NCBI GenBank assembly: GCA_964498075.1
Contig: CAZCGA010000001.1
Span: 103,642 to 167,641, forward strand
DNA: 64,000 nt
DNA from: CAZCGA01 sp964498075
GTDB taxonomy: Bacteria > Desulfobacterota > Binatia > HRBIN30
Reading direction: 5' to 3'
The notes under the pieces are model-generated. The model was not told the DNA's origin and did no database searches. It saw only the letters and a program-made list of their open reading frames with translations. Positions within the stretch are counted from its first letter, which is position 1. Each line of letters begins with the position of its first letter. Made by a program: the position numbers and the translations under genes. Below are positions 28,467 through 36,186 of the stretch, one piece after another.

Positions 28467-29104
28467 TGCCCTTCTGCTTCCCGGCCCGCCTCTATCCCAT
28501 CGTCGATACGCTCGGAGATCCGCGGCTGTCCTACGTCGAGCTGGCGCAAGCCATTCTCGATGCCGGAGCGCCGCTGCTGCAGCTGCGGGTGAAGGGCGAA
28601 CCCAGCGGGCGATTCGTCGAGCTGGCGCGCGCCGTCAAGGCGCTCGCCGACCGGACGTCCGCGCAGCTCATCATCAACGATCGCGCCGACATCGCCAAGC
28701 TGGTGAACGCTGCCGGCGTGCACCTCGGGCCGGAGGACCTGCCGCCGGCCGCGGGGCGCGCGATCCTTGGACCGGGCAAGATCATCGGGTTCTCCACGCA
28801 CAACCTCGAGCAGGCGGAATCGGCGGCGCGTGAAGGTATCGCCGACTACCTGGGCTTCGGACCAATCTACTCCACCACGAGCAAAGAGCGGCCCGATCCG
28901 GTGCAGGGGCTCGACGGGCTCCGCCAGGTGCGCAGCCGGACCGCGCTCCCCATCGTCGCCATCGGCGGCATCACCGCCACCACCATGCCCGACGTCTTGA
29001 CGGCGGGCGCCGATGCCGTCGCCATGATCAGCGAGATCGTGCGGGCACCTGACGTCCGCGCCAAGGTGCGCTCACTCCTGCAGCGTACCGCCCACACCCG
29101 CTGA
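28466..29104 (+). CDS. thiE: thiamine-phosphate synthase
   Basis: 212 residues. ATG 28466 shares its A with the stop of the NtrC gene; GTG 28463 is an alternative. ThiE joins the thiazole and pyrimidine moieties of thiamine. TIM-barrel signatures: LLQLRVKG near residue 35, LIINDRADIAKLVNAAGVHL (pyrophosphate site), IIGFSTHNLEQA, DYLGFGPIYSTTSK and IVAIGGIT. No THI-box riboswitch or other thiamine gene is seen nearby, so expression depends on the two-component operon. That is an unusual place for thiE. Confidence 0.93.
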   Translation: MPFCFPARLYPIVDTLGDPRLSYVELAQAILDAGAPLLQLRVKGEPSGRFVELARAVKALADRTSAQLIINDRADIAKLVNAAGVHLGPEDLPPAAGRAILGPGKIIGFSTHNLEQAESAAREGIADYLGFGPIYSTTSKERPDPVQGLDGLRQVRSRTALPIVAIGGITATTMPDVLTAGADAVAMISEIVRAPDVRAKVRSLLQRTAHTR

Positions 29105-29126
29105 CGGTACGGGCTGGCCGCCTCCT

Positions 29127-29525
29127 CTACTGCTGCCACGCAGTGACGGTCTCGGCCTGGCCGGCGTGCTCGCCGCGCGACTCGACGGGGCGGTTCTGCG
29201 CGTCGACGAAGACGCAACGTGGGGTCCAGTCACGCGCTTCTTGCTCACTCACCTGGGCGAAAGCCGCGATGATCACCAGGTCACCCTTGCGCGCCTTGTG
29301 CGCGGCGGCGCCGTTGATGCACACCACGCCCGAGCCCCGCTGCCCGGCCAGCGCGTAGGTTTGGAAGCGCTCGCCGTTGGTGACGTTCCAGATGTCGACG
29401 CGCTCGTAGGGCAGGATGTCCGCCCGTTCGAGCAGGTCGACGTCGATGGTGACGCTGCCTTCGTAGTGCAAGTCGGCGCCGGTCACGGTGGCGCGGTGGA
29501 TCTTGCCTCGCAGCATGGTGCGCAT
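29127..29525 (-). CDS. panD: aspartate 1-decarboxylase proenzyme
   Basis: 132 residues. ATG 29525 has an ideal AGGAGG 4 bases upstream; a start 27 bases earlier would be unusual for the family. The protein cleaves itself at the Gly-Ser bond in LHYEGSVTID to create the pyruvoyl group; the catalytic Lys region RGKIHRATVTGADL precedes it, and YVxxG-type GAAAHKARKGDLVII follows. It makes beta-alanine for pantothenate. Last gene of the minus-strand panB-panC-panD group. Confidence 0.96.
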   Translation of the reverse strand: MRTMLRGKIHRATVTGADLHYEGSVTIDVDLLERADILPYERVDIWNVTNGERFQTYALAGQRGSGVVCINGAAAHKARKGDLVIIAAFAQVSEQEARDWTPRCVFVDAQNRPVESRGEHAGQAETVTAWQQ

Positions 29526-29552
29526 GGAACCTCCTGCAATAGCCTTCAGCAA
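29526..29552. other. short panC-panD spacer with the panD ribosome site
   Basis: The spacer holds the panD Shine-Dalgarno (AGGAGG on the minus strand, plus-strand complement 29530-29535) and the beginning of a run of related words (AGCAATCAGC, AGCATTCAGC) that continues into the end of panC. Confidence 0.5.
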
Positions 29553-30419
29553 TCAGCTTTCAGCATTCAGCCTGGAACGACCGAGGAGACAATTGTCGAT
29601 GAGACGCGTCTTGCCGATGTGAGCGGCGAGCGCCAGCAATGTGGGGCCGTGCACTTCCGAAACGTCTTCCAGCGTTTCCGAATCAACGAGTACCGCATAA
29701 TCGAGTCGGGCGAGCGCCTCGTTGGCGATCACCCGTCTGGCCGCGGCGAGAATCCGCAAGCCATCGGTCTCACCGCCCTGTACCTCGGCAGACGCGGCTG
29801 CCAGCGCGTGCGACAAGCAGCGCGCCGCGGTCCGCTCGGCCGGGGACAGATACGCGTTGCGCGAGCTCATGGCGACTCCGTCGGCCTCGCGCACGATCGG
29901 CGCGCCGATGATCTCGACGTCGAAGTTCAGATCCACGACCATCCGCCGGATGGCCACCAACTGCTGGAAGTCCTTGCAACCGAACACGGCGACGTGCGGC
30001 TTGACCATGTTGAAGAGCTTGGCCACGACTGTGGTGACACCGCGGAAGTGCGCCGGCCGCGAGGTGCCGCACAGGCCGCGGGTGACGCGCTCCACGCTGA
30101 CCGTTGTCTGGTAGCCCTCGGGGTACATCGCCGCCGCCTCGGGGAGAAAGAGCACGTCGGCGCCTGCCTCGCTGAGCACCCGCGTGTCACGCTCGATGTC
30201 GCGCGGGTAGCGGTCCAAATCTTCATTGGCGCCAAATTGCAGCGGGTTGACGAAGATGGACGCCACCGTGAGGTCCGCTCGCCGGCGCGCCTCGGTCACC
30301 AAGCTCAGATGCCCCGCATGCAAGTATCCCATGGTCGGGACAAAGCCGATGCGTTGGCCGCGGGCGCGCGCCGCGTCGGCCCATTGCTGCATCTGCAAAA
30401 CGATCGTGATGGTCTCCAT
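29553..30419 (-). CDS. panC: pantothenate synthetase
   Basis: 288 residues from ATG 30419 (a GTG directly precedes it). It condenses pantoate and beta-alanine with ATP. Seen: the nucleotidyltransferase HIGH-type motif in PTMGYLHAGHLSL, VASIFVNPLQFGANEDLDRYPR, GVTTVVAKLFNMVKPHVAVF, and the KMSKS-like VAMSSRNAYLS. It is separated from panB by a REP-like repeat. The C-terminal domain is complete. Confidence 0.97.
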   Translation of the reverse strand: METITIVLQMQQWADAARARGQRIGFVPTMGYLHAGHLSLVTEARRRADLTVASIFVNPLQFGANEDLDRYPRDIERDTRVLSEAGADVLFLPEAAAMYPEGYQTTVSVERVTRGLCGTSRPAHFRGVTTVVAKLFNMVKPHVAVFGCKDFQQLVAIRRMVVDLNFDVEIIGAPIVREADGVAMSSRNAYLSPAERTAARCLSHALAAASAEVQGGETDGLRILAAARRVIANEALARLDYAVLVDSETLEDVSEVHGPTLLALAAHIGKTRLIDNCLLGRSRLNAES

Positions 30420-30425
30420 CACAAA

Positions 30426-30469
30426 CCCTCACCCCAACCCTCTCCCAGAGAGGGCGAGGGAGAAGAGGG
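30426..30469. repeat. REP-like palindromic repeat between panB and panC
   Basis: CCTCACCCCAACCCTCTCCC followed by AGAGAGGGCGAGGGAGAAGAGGG: pyrimidine-rich and purine-rich arms that can pair. Words of this kind are widespread intergenic palindromes in GC-rich bacteria. Inside the operon it could shape mRNA stability. Confidence 0.6.
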
Positions 30470-30472
30470 ACC

Positions 30473-31333
30473 TCAGCCCTCCGCCGCCACCTTCGGCTCG
30501 CGCGGGACGGTCACCAGCGAGTGGAACGAGTGGCTATCACTCGGGAACGTCCGGGCGCGCACCTCACGCGCGTACGCACCGATCGCATCCTCGGCGGCGC
30601 GCCACAGCTCGGCGTAGCGCTTGGCGAACTTGGGAGCGAAGTGCTCGCACAATCCGAGCACGTCGTGGAGCACCAGGATCTGCCCGTCGCAGTGCGGTCC
30701 GGCACCGATACCGATGGTCGGGATGCTGAGGAGACCGGTGATCTCCGCCGCCAGGTCGAGCGGAATGCCTTCGAGCACGATCGCGAAGGCACCCGCATCC
30801 TCGACGGCCAGCGCATCGTCCACCAGGCGGTCGCGCTGCCCCGGCCGCTCGCCGCGGCGCTGGCCCTGCACTTTGTGGCCGCCCATGCGATGCACCGATT
30901 GCGGCGTCAGGCCGATGTGACCCATCACCGGGATGTCGACGCCGGCGATCGCGCGAATGGTGTCCGCCATCGCCACGCCGCCTTCGAGCTTCACGGCTTC
31001 CGCGGCGCCTTCCTTGATCAGCCGGCCGGCATTCGCCACGGCGTCGCGGGCCGACACCTGATACGAGAGGAACGGCAGGTCGGCGACCAGCAAGGCGCGG
31101 CGACGGGCGCGCGCCACCATGCGGCAGTGGTAAACCATCTCGTCCATGGTGACCGGCAAGGTCGTGTCCATCCCTTGCACCACCATCCCGAGGGAGTCAC
31201 CGACGAGAATGACGTCGACCCCGGCTTCGTCCGCGATCCGACCGAACGGGAAGTCGTAGGCAGTCAGCGCCACGATCGGGTCGCTGCCGCCTTTGCGCTT
31301 CAAGATGTCCGGCACTGTGACTTTGCGCTCCAT
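30473..31333 (-). CDS. panB: 3-methyl-2-oxobutanoate hydroxymethyltransferase
   Basis: 286 residues. ATG 31333 follows AGGAGGGG. It is the first step from ketoisovalerate to pantoate. Motifs: ALTAYDFPFGRIADEAGVD, the metal-binding ILVGDSLGMVVQG, DLPFLSYQVS, EAVKLEGG, GHIGLTPQSVHRMGG and IGIGAGPHCDGQILVLHD. All expected catalytic regions are present. It is followed by panC on the same strand. Confidence 0.97.
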   Translation of the reverse strand: MERKVTVPDILKRKGGSDPIVALTAYDFPFGRIADEAGVDVILVGDSLGMVVQGMDTTLPVTMDEMVYHCRMVARARRRALLVADLPFLSYQVSARDAVANAGRLIKEGAAEAVKLEGGVAMADTIRAIAGVDIPVMGHIGLTPQSVHRMGGHKVQGQRRGERPGQRDRLVDDALAVEDAGAFAIVLEGIPLDLAAEITGLLSIPTIGIGAGPHCDGQILVLHDVLGLCEHFAPKFAKRYAELWRAAEDAIGAYAREVRARTFPSDSHSFHSLVTVPREPKVAAEG

Positions 31334-31513
31334 AAGAAAGCCCCTCCTGGGACCGATCCCGGAGGGGCGCGCGCGCGACCTGCGTCTGCTGCTTCGAGAT
31401 TCGAAGATTCGAGATTCAGTAGGACATGAGTCGGCGTCTTGTCGCCGCTCGGTGAATCAGGAATCCACTAACCACGAACCCCGCTTCCGGGGCACTCCGT
31501 CTCGGTCCGATGT

Positions 31514-31531
31514 CCCCGACGTCTGTCGGGG
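31514..31531 (-). terminator. hairpin directly after the deoxynucleoside kinase stop
   Basis: CCCCGAC-GTCT-GTCGGGG, a perfect 7-bp stem touching the TAA of the kinase gene. With the 198-base spacer to panB, it suggests that panB has its own promoter. The spacer (31334-31531) also holds repeats of the word CGAGATTC (31396-31418). Confidence 0.45.
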
Positions 31532-32173
31532 TTATCTGGATCCAAGCGGTATGTAGTGTTGCACTCCTGGCCCCATGCGTCTGATCTCACGAACCAGATC
31601 GGCCAAGTCCTCCGGACGGGCTACGAAATCCACGTCCGAACTGTTGACCACCAACAGGGGCGTCTCGTCGTAATAGAAGAAAAAGTCTCTATAGGCCTCC
31701 GCTATGCGTTGGACGTACTCGGGCGCGAGCCGCCGCTCGTAATCGCGGTCGCGCTTGCGCAATCGTTCCATGAGGACATCGGCACGTGCCTGTAGATACA
31801 CGACCAGATCGGGCTTTGGCAAGCGCGCGTCGAGGAGCCCGAACAGCTGCCGATACAGCGCCAGTTCATCGGTTTCCAGGTTAGCCTGCGCAAAGATCTG
31901 GTCTTTTGCAAACAAATAATCAGCGACGGTGTTCTGGCTGAAGAGATCCTGCTGCGCCAGCGCCCGCTGCTGACGGTAGCGGCTGAGCAGGAAGAACAGC
32001 TGCGTCTGGAATGCGTAGGTGCCAGGGTCTTCGTAGAACTTCCGCAGGAACGGGTTCTCCTCGACCTGCTCCAGAACGGCGCGCGCGTTGAACTCCTCGG
32101 CAAGCAAGCGGGCGAGGGTGGTCTTGCCCACGCCGAGCGGTCCTTCGACAACGATGTAGCGGGTGCCCTTCAC
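31532..32173 (-). CDS. deoxynucleoside kinase
   Basis: 213 residues from GTG 32173, chosen because family members begin just before the strand IVVEGPLGVGKTT; a GTG 36 bases upstream is possible. The P-loop is GPLGVGKT; then come EQVEENPFLRKFYED (substrate site), FFLLSRYRQQ, and the Arg-rich lid RLRKRDRDYERR. These cytosolic kinases phosphorylate deoxyadenosine, deoxyguanosine or deoxycytidine in salvage. In several deltaproteobacteria such a gene precedes panB-panC-panD, as here. The exact nucleoside cannot be read from sequence. Confidence 0.9.
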   Translation of the reverse strand: MKGTRYIVVEGPLGVGKTTLARLLAEEFNARAVLEQVEENPFLRKFYEDPGTYAFQTQLFFLLSRYRQQRALAQQDLFSQNTVADYLFAKDQIFAQANLETDELALYRQLFGLLDARLPKPDLVVYLQARADVLMERLRKRDRDYERRLAPEYVQRIAEAYRDFFFYYDETPLLVVNSSDVDFVARPEDLADLVREIRRMGPGVQHYIPLGSR

Positions 32174-32268
32174 CGCACAGTCCGTTTGAAAGCGCGGGTT
32201 ACGTACCACAGCAGGTGGCGTTCAGCAATCGGCAATTCCGCCGCCAGCGCCGAGGACATGCAACGCCC

Positions 32269-32297
32269 TTGACGGACTGTTGCGCGCATTCCATCAT
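32269..32297 (+). promoter_or_regulatory. candidate sigma-70 promoter for lepB
   Basis: TTGACG (32269-32274), 17 bases, CATCAT (32292-32297). The predicted start of transcription is only a few bases before the lepB ATG at 32308, so the message would be nearly leaderless. Confidence 0.45.
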
Positions 32298-32307
32298 TCG
32301 AAGCGAG

Positions 32308-32978
32308 ATGGCCCAACGAAGCACCCCCCGGACCGCCACCGAGCAGACACGCAATTCCCGAATCGCTTTCTGGCGTCACCGCGGAAACGACCAACCGCCG
32401 AAGTCGCGGCTGCGCCAGAACGCCGAGTCGTTGCTGCTCGCCGTGGCGGTGGCGCTGCTGGTGCGCTCGTCGATCGTCGAGGCCTTCTGGGTGCCCTCGG
32501 GCTCGATGCTGCCGACGATCCAGATCGGCGACCACCTGTTCGTCAACAAGCTCGCATACGGGATGCACCTGCCCTTCGTGGGCAAGGAGATCGCGCAGTG
32601 GAGCTCGTTACACCGCGGGGACATTGTGGTCTTCCAATCACCGGTGGACCGCAACATCGATCTGATCAAGCGGGTGATCGCCGTGGCCGGGGACAGCGTC
32701 GAAGTCCGCGGCAAGCATCTGGTGATCAATGGCGAAGAGGTCCCCGACCCGCACGCCAACTTCACCGACCCGCACGTGCGCACTGCCGTACCGCGGGACA
32801 ACTTCCGTCCGGTAAGTTCTTCGTCATGGGCGACAACCGCGACCAGAGCTACGACAGCCGTTACTGGGGCTTCGCCGACGAGACCGACGTGAAAGGTCAG
32901 GCGACCTTCATTTACTGGTCGTGGAACAGCCAGACCCACTGGCTGCGCTGGGACCGCCTCGGTCACTTCATTCGCTAG
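32308..32978 (+). CDS. lepB: signal peptidase I with a frameshift
   Basis: From ATG 32308 the frame encodes a basic start, one membrane helix, the nucleophile region FWVPSGSMLPTI, and the general-base Lys in LIKRVIAVAGDSVEV, up to PRDNFRP. At about 32812 the homology jumps to another frame: GKFFVMGDNRDQSYDSRYWGF and the normal C-terminus to TAG 32978. The sequence CGTCCGG at the break lacks the usual few residues before GK, as if a short repeat-mediated deletion removed bases. All catalytic parts exist on the two sides. Either a sequencing or assembly error or a true recent frameshift. LepB is normally essential for removing signal peptides at the inner membrane. Confidence 0.88.
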
Positions 32979-33020
32979 CCGCAGCGGTCAGGTTTCAGGA
33001 TTCAGCCAGCGCCGTGACCC

Positions 33021-33067
33021 GTGAAGCGTATCTCGTCAGAGCTCCTTCCCAACGAGATACGCTTCAC
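33021..33067. repeat. 16-bp perfect inverted repeat between convergent lepB and UPF0182 genes
   Basis: GTGAAGCGTATCTCGT (33021-33036) and ACGAGATACGCTTCAC (33052-33067) are exact reverse complements around a 15-base loop. The same 16-base word occurs at 23932-23947. The position, between two genes that end towards each other, suits a bidirectional terminator, though there is no T-tract. Confidence 0.75.
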
Positions 33068-33070
33068 GCT

Positions 33071-35809
33071 TCACGAGGTGCGGTCCTTCAGGGGGCCCTC
33101 CAGCGCCTTCCGCAGCGCGTCCATCTCGACCCCGAACGTCTGCCAGTCCCCGTTGCGCAACGCCTCTAGTGCACGGCGGTAGTGTGTCAGTGCCTCGCTG
33201 GACGATTCGCTCGGTTGCGGCGGCGCGGCGGAGGGCTCGGCTGACGGCGGGGCCGCAGCGACAGGCGGCGGCTTCGTCTGTCCATTGAACAGCGCGGCCA
33301 GCAAGGTGTCGACGTGCTGGCTCATGACGACGCGGTCGCCGGCCGAGGCGATCAGGCGCTTCAGCTCCGGCAGCTCGCGCTTCTCGGCGCGCAGGTACAG
33401 CGGCTCGAAGTAGAGCAACGCGTCATCGATCGGAATCACCAGCAAGTTGCCGCGGATGACGCGCGAGCCGATCTGATTCCACAGCGACAGCTGCTGCGAG
33501 ATGGTGGTGTCCTGGTCGACGCGCGCCTCGATTTGCGCCGGGCCGAAGATGAGCTTCTCCTTCGGGAAGGCGAACTCGATCATCGTGCCGTAGTGCGACG
33601 CATCGCAGCGCGCCGCCAGCCACGCGATCATGTTGTCGCGATTGTGCGGCACCATCGGCAGCATGAGGATGAACTCCTCGCGCGCCTCGCCCGGCAGGCG
33701 CATGATGGTGTAGTAGGGCTGCATGGTGGCACTCTCGCCGCCGTAGTTCTCCTGCGGAAAACTCCACAGGTCTTCCTTGTTGTAGAACACCTCCGGGTCG
33801 GTCATGTGATAGGTGTTGTACATGCCGGCTTGCGTGAGAAACAGATCCTCCGGGTAGCGCACGTGCTGGCGCAGCGCCGGCGGCATGCTGTCGAGCGGCT
33901 GGAACAATGACGGGAAGATCCGCTGGTAGGTGCGCATGATCGGGTCGTCCGGGTCGGCGACGTAAAACATCGGCCGGCCGTCGTACGCGTCCGTCGCCAC
34001 CTTGACCGCGTTGCGGATGTAGTTGATGCCGCCGCGCCGGTTGCGTTGCGAGTACGGCAACGCGTCGCTCGTCGTGTAAGCGTCTTGCAGCCAGATCAAC
34101 CGCCCGTCACTCACGACCAGGTACGGATCGCGATCCAGACGCAGGAACGGCGCGAGGCGCTCGATGCGCTCCTGGGTGAGGCGCCGGAAGAGGATCCGGC
34201 TCGACGCGGTGACGTTGCTGCTGATCAGCAGCTTGATGTCGCCGAGGTGCCAGGCAAACAGTAGCCGCCTCCACACGCTGGCCAGCGATACCCCGTCACG
34301 CCCCGCATAGGTGGTGTACACGTTGTCCTGACCCTTGGCGTAGGCGAATTCCTTGGTGCCGCCGCCCACCACCACGTAGTTGCGGGTCTCCTCGCCGAAG
34401 TACAGCTCGGGGCGTTCGATGCGCAGCTCCGGCGGCGACACCGGCGGGATATCCTTCACCAGGAAGACCGGCAATCCTTCTTCGTCGAAACGGTTCACCG
34501 GGCTCATGGCGAGCCCGATACCGTGGGTGAACTTGAAGTGCTGATTGATCCACGTCTGCGCGTCCGCCGGCAGGCGCGTCTGGTTCAACTCGCGCGCCGA
34601 GAGCAGCACTTGCTGATACGTGCCGTTGAAGGTGTAGCGGTCGATGTCGACGTCGCGGAAGTCGTAGTAGAGCCGGATCTCCTGCAGCTGCCGGTACGTA
34701 TCAAGCAACGGCCGCGGGTCCCACCAGCGAATGTTCTGGATCGTGGTGCCGTTCGCCGCCAGCACTTCCGGCGTGAGCTTGCCCTCGGCCGGGAACGACT
34801 TGCTGCTGATGCGATCGAGCCCGAAGCCGTAGCGTGTGAGCTCGATGTTGCGCGTGATGTACGGCGTTTCCAACCGCAGCTCATCCGGCTTGACCCGGTA
34901 GCTTTGAAAGAGCCCGGGTATCAGGCCGTTGAGCAACGCCGCGCCGAGCAGCAGGACCACCGCCGCCACCGGCAGGCGAAATCCCTGGAACACCACGTTG
35001 GCGGCACACAGGACCATCGCGACCAACGAAATCCCGACGAGGACGGCCAGCAGGGGCAGGCGCAGATGCACGTCGGTGTACGCGGCGCCGAACACCACGC
35101 CGTTGCCGCCGAGCAAGAGGTCGTAGCGTTGCAGCACGTAGTCGCCTGCCTTCACGAGGAAGAACACAGCGAGCAGGACGGACAGGTGCCGGACGGCTGC
35201 AGCGCTCAGTCTCGGCAGGCCATCCTGCACCTCGATCGCCCCGAACACCCAGTACACACCACCGGCCATCGCCGCAGCCAGGAAGAGGAGGAGCAGTGCC
35301 CAGTCCCGTCCCAGCTCGTACACCGGCAAGGAGAATACGTAGAACCCCAGGTCGTGTCCGAACGCCGGCTCGGCACGTGCGAAGGGCACGGCGTACAGCC
35401 ACTTCAAGAAGAGGTCCCAATTGCCGGCATGAGCGGCGCCGATGAGCACGCCGAGCAACGGCGCAACGGCCAGGACGATCGTACGCCAAGGAAGATTGTC
35501 CGGGGAGAGCTCGAAGATCTCGGGCAGGCCCTCGATGCCGCCGTTGCCGCGAATGAGCCGCAGGCGGCGCACCTGCCGTGTGCGCGTGCGTGCAGCGACG
35601 AGCCCGTTCACCGCGAGCACCAACGACGAGACTCCCGCGACAATCACGAACACGGCCAGCTTCGTCTGCCAGACAGTGGAGAAGACGGCGCCATACCCGA
35701 GCGAGTCGAACCACAGCCAATCGACCAGGAAGCCGCTGAACGTGGCGGTGAGCACGACAGCGACGAAGAAAACGATCGCCGCAAGCAGGAGGGCGCCAGC
35801 GCGTCTCAT
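33071..35809 (-). CDS. UPF0182 family (COG1615) membrane protein
   Basis: 912 residues from ATG 35809; a longer start at 35884 would run into the upstream gene. About seven membrane helices occupy residues 1-290 (LLLAAIVFFVAVVLTATFSG first), followed by a large extracytoplasmic domain with strongly conserved stretches such as RYGFGLDRISSKSFPAEG, FTHGIGLAMSPVNRF, PELYFGEETRNYVVVGG, DPYLVVSDGRLIW and SLWNQIGSRVIRGNLLVIP. A Pro/Ala-rich linker leads to a short helical tail. The family is common in actinobacteria, cyanobacteria and deltaproteobacteria and has no known function. Its ATG overlaps the stop of the DUF1232 gene (ATGA). Confidence 0.95.
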   Translation of the reverse strand: MRRAGALLLAAIVFFVAVVLTATFSGFLVDWLWFDSLGYGAVFSTVWQTKLAVFVIVAGVSSLVLAVNGLVAARTRTRQVRRLRLIRGNGGIEGLPEIFELSPDNLPWRTIVLAVAPLLGVLIGAAHAGNWDLFLKWLYAVPFARAEPAFGHDLGFYVFSLPVYELGRDWALLLLFLAAAMAGGVYWVFGAIEVQDGLPRLSAAAVRHLSVLLAVFFLVKAGDYVLQRYDLLLGGNGVVFGAAYTDVHLRLPLLAVLVGISLVAMVLCAANVVFQGFRLPVAAVVLLLGAALLNGLIPGLFQSYRVKPDELRLETPYITRNIELTRYGFGLDRISSKSFPAEGKLTPEVLAANGTTIQNIRWWDPRPLLDTYRQLQEIRLYYDFRDVDIDRYTFNGTYQQVLLSARELNQTRLPADAQTWINQHFKFTHGIGLAMSPVNRFDEEGLPVFLVKDIPPVSPPELRIERPELYFGEETRNYVVVGGGTKEFAYAKGQDNVYTTYAGRDGVSLASVWRRLLFAWHLGDIKLLISSNVTASSRILFRRLTQERIERLAPFLRLDRDPYLVVSDGRLIWLQDAYTTSDALPYSQRNRRGGINYIRNAVKVATDAYDGRPMFYVADPDDPIMRTYQRIFPSLFQPLDSMPPALRQHVRYPEDLFLTQAGMYNTYHMTDPEVFYNKEDLWSFPQENYGGESATMQPYYTIMRLPGEAREEFILMLPMVPHNRDNMIAWLAARCDASHYGTMIEFAFPKEKLIFGPAQIEARVDQDTTISQQLSLWNQIGSRVIRGNLLVIPIDDALLYFEPLYLRAEKRELPELKRLIASAGDRVVMSQHVDTLLAALFNGQTKPPPVAAAPPSAEPSAAPPQPSESSSEALTHYRRALEALRNGDWQTFGVEMDALRKALEGPLKDRTS

Positions 35810-36129
35810 GATTGGCCGGCATCGATCCGGCGTACGTGCTCTTGCACCACCTCGGGAGGGCACAGGTAGATGAACAAGCGGCACACCACGATCACCACCA
35901 CGAGGTCATCGACTTCGCCGATGAACGGCAGGACGTCCGGAATGATGTCGACGGGCGACAGTACGTAGAGTGCGCTCAGGAGCAGCAACGCCTTGGGCCA
36001 GAGCGATACGCGCCGGTCCCACAGCAGACGCCAGTAGAGCCGCACGAAGTGCGGCAGATGGCGCAGGAAGCGGACGCCGCGAAGCACGAGTTCTGCCGGT
36101 GGCCATGGCGGCCCGGCACGCAGGCTCAT
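35806..36129 (-). CDS. DUF1232 (YkvA-type) small membrane protein
   Basis: 107 residues from ATG 36129, preferred over an upstream GTG (36168) that would lie inside a hairpin. The family signature is LLLLSALYVLSPVDIIPDVLPFIGEVDDL within a hydrophobic segment (about residues 50-85), plus a basic cytoplasmic start. The function is unknown. The overlap of its stop with the start of the UPF0182 gene means coupled translation, so the two proteins probably act in the same membrane process. Confidence 0.85.
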   Translation of the reverse strand: MSLRAGPPWPPAELVLRGVRFLRHLPHFVRLYWRLLWDRRVSLWPKALLLLSALYVLSPVDIIPDVLPFIGEVDDLVVVIVVCRLFIYLCPPEVVQEHVRRIDAGQS

Positions 36130-36142
36130 GCCGATCGTTATA

Positions 36143-36179
36143 GCCGGCATCGCGGGTGGCGTCACCACCCGCGGCCGGC
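36143..36179 (-). terminator. strong hairpin after the large secreted protein gene
   Basis: GCCGGC-(AT)-CGCGGGTGG pairs with CCACCCGCG-GCCGGC around a 5-base loop: 15 base pairs with a 2-base bulge. It starts 7 bases past the stop codon on the minus strand. No T-tract, but the stability makes a terminator likely. Confidence 0.55.
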
Positions 36180-36186
36180 GGGAGCA

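Noticed and set aside
28400..28470. THI-box riboswitch upstream of thiE
   Set aside because: The upstream sequence is the coding end of the NtrC-type gene, and there is no room for a riboswitch.
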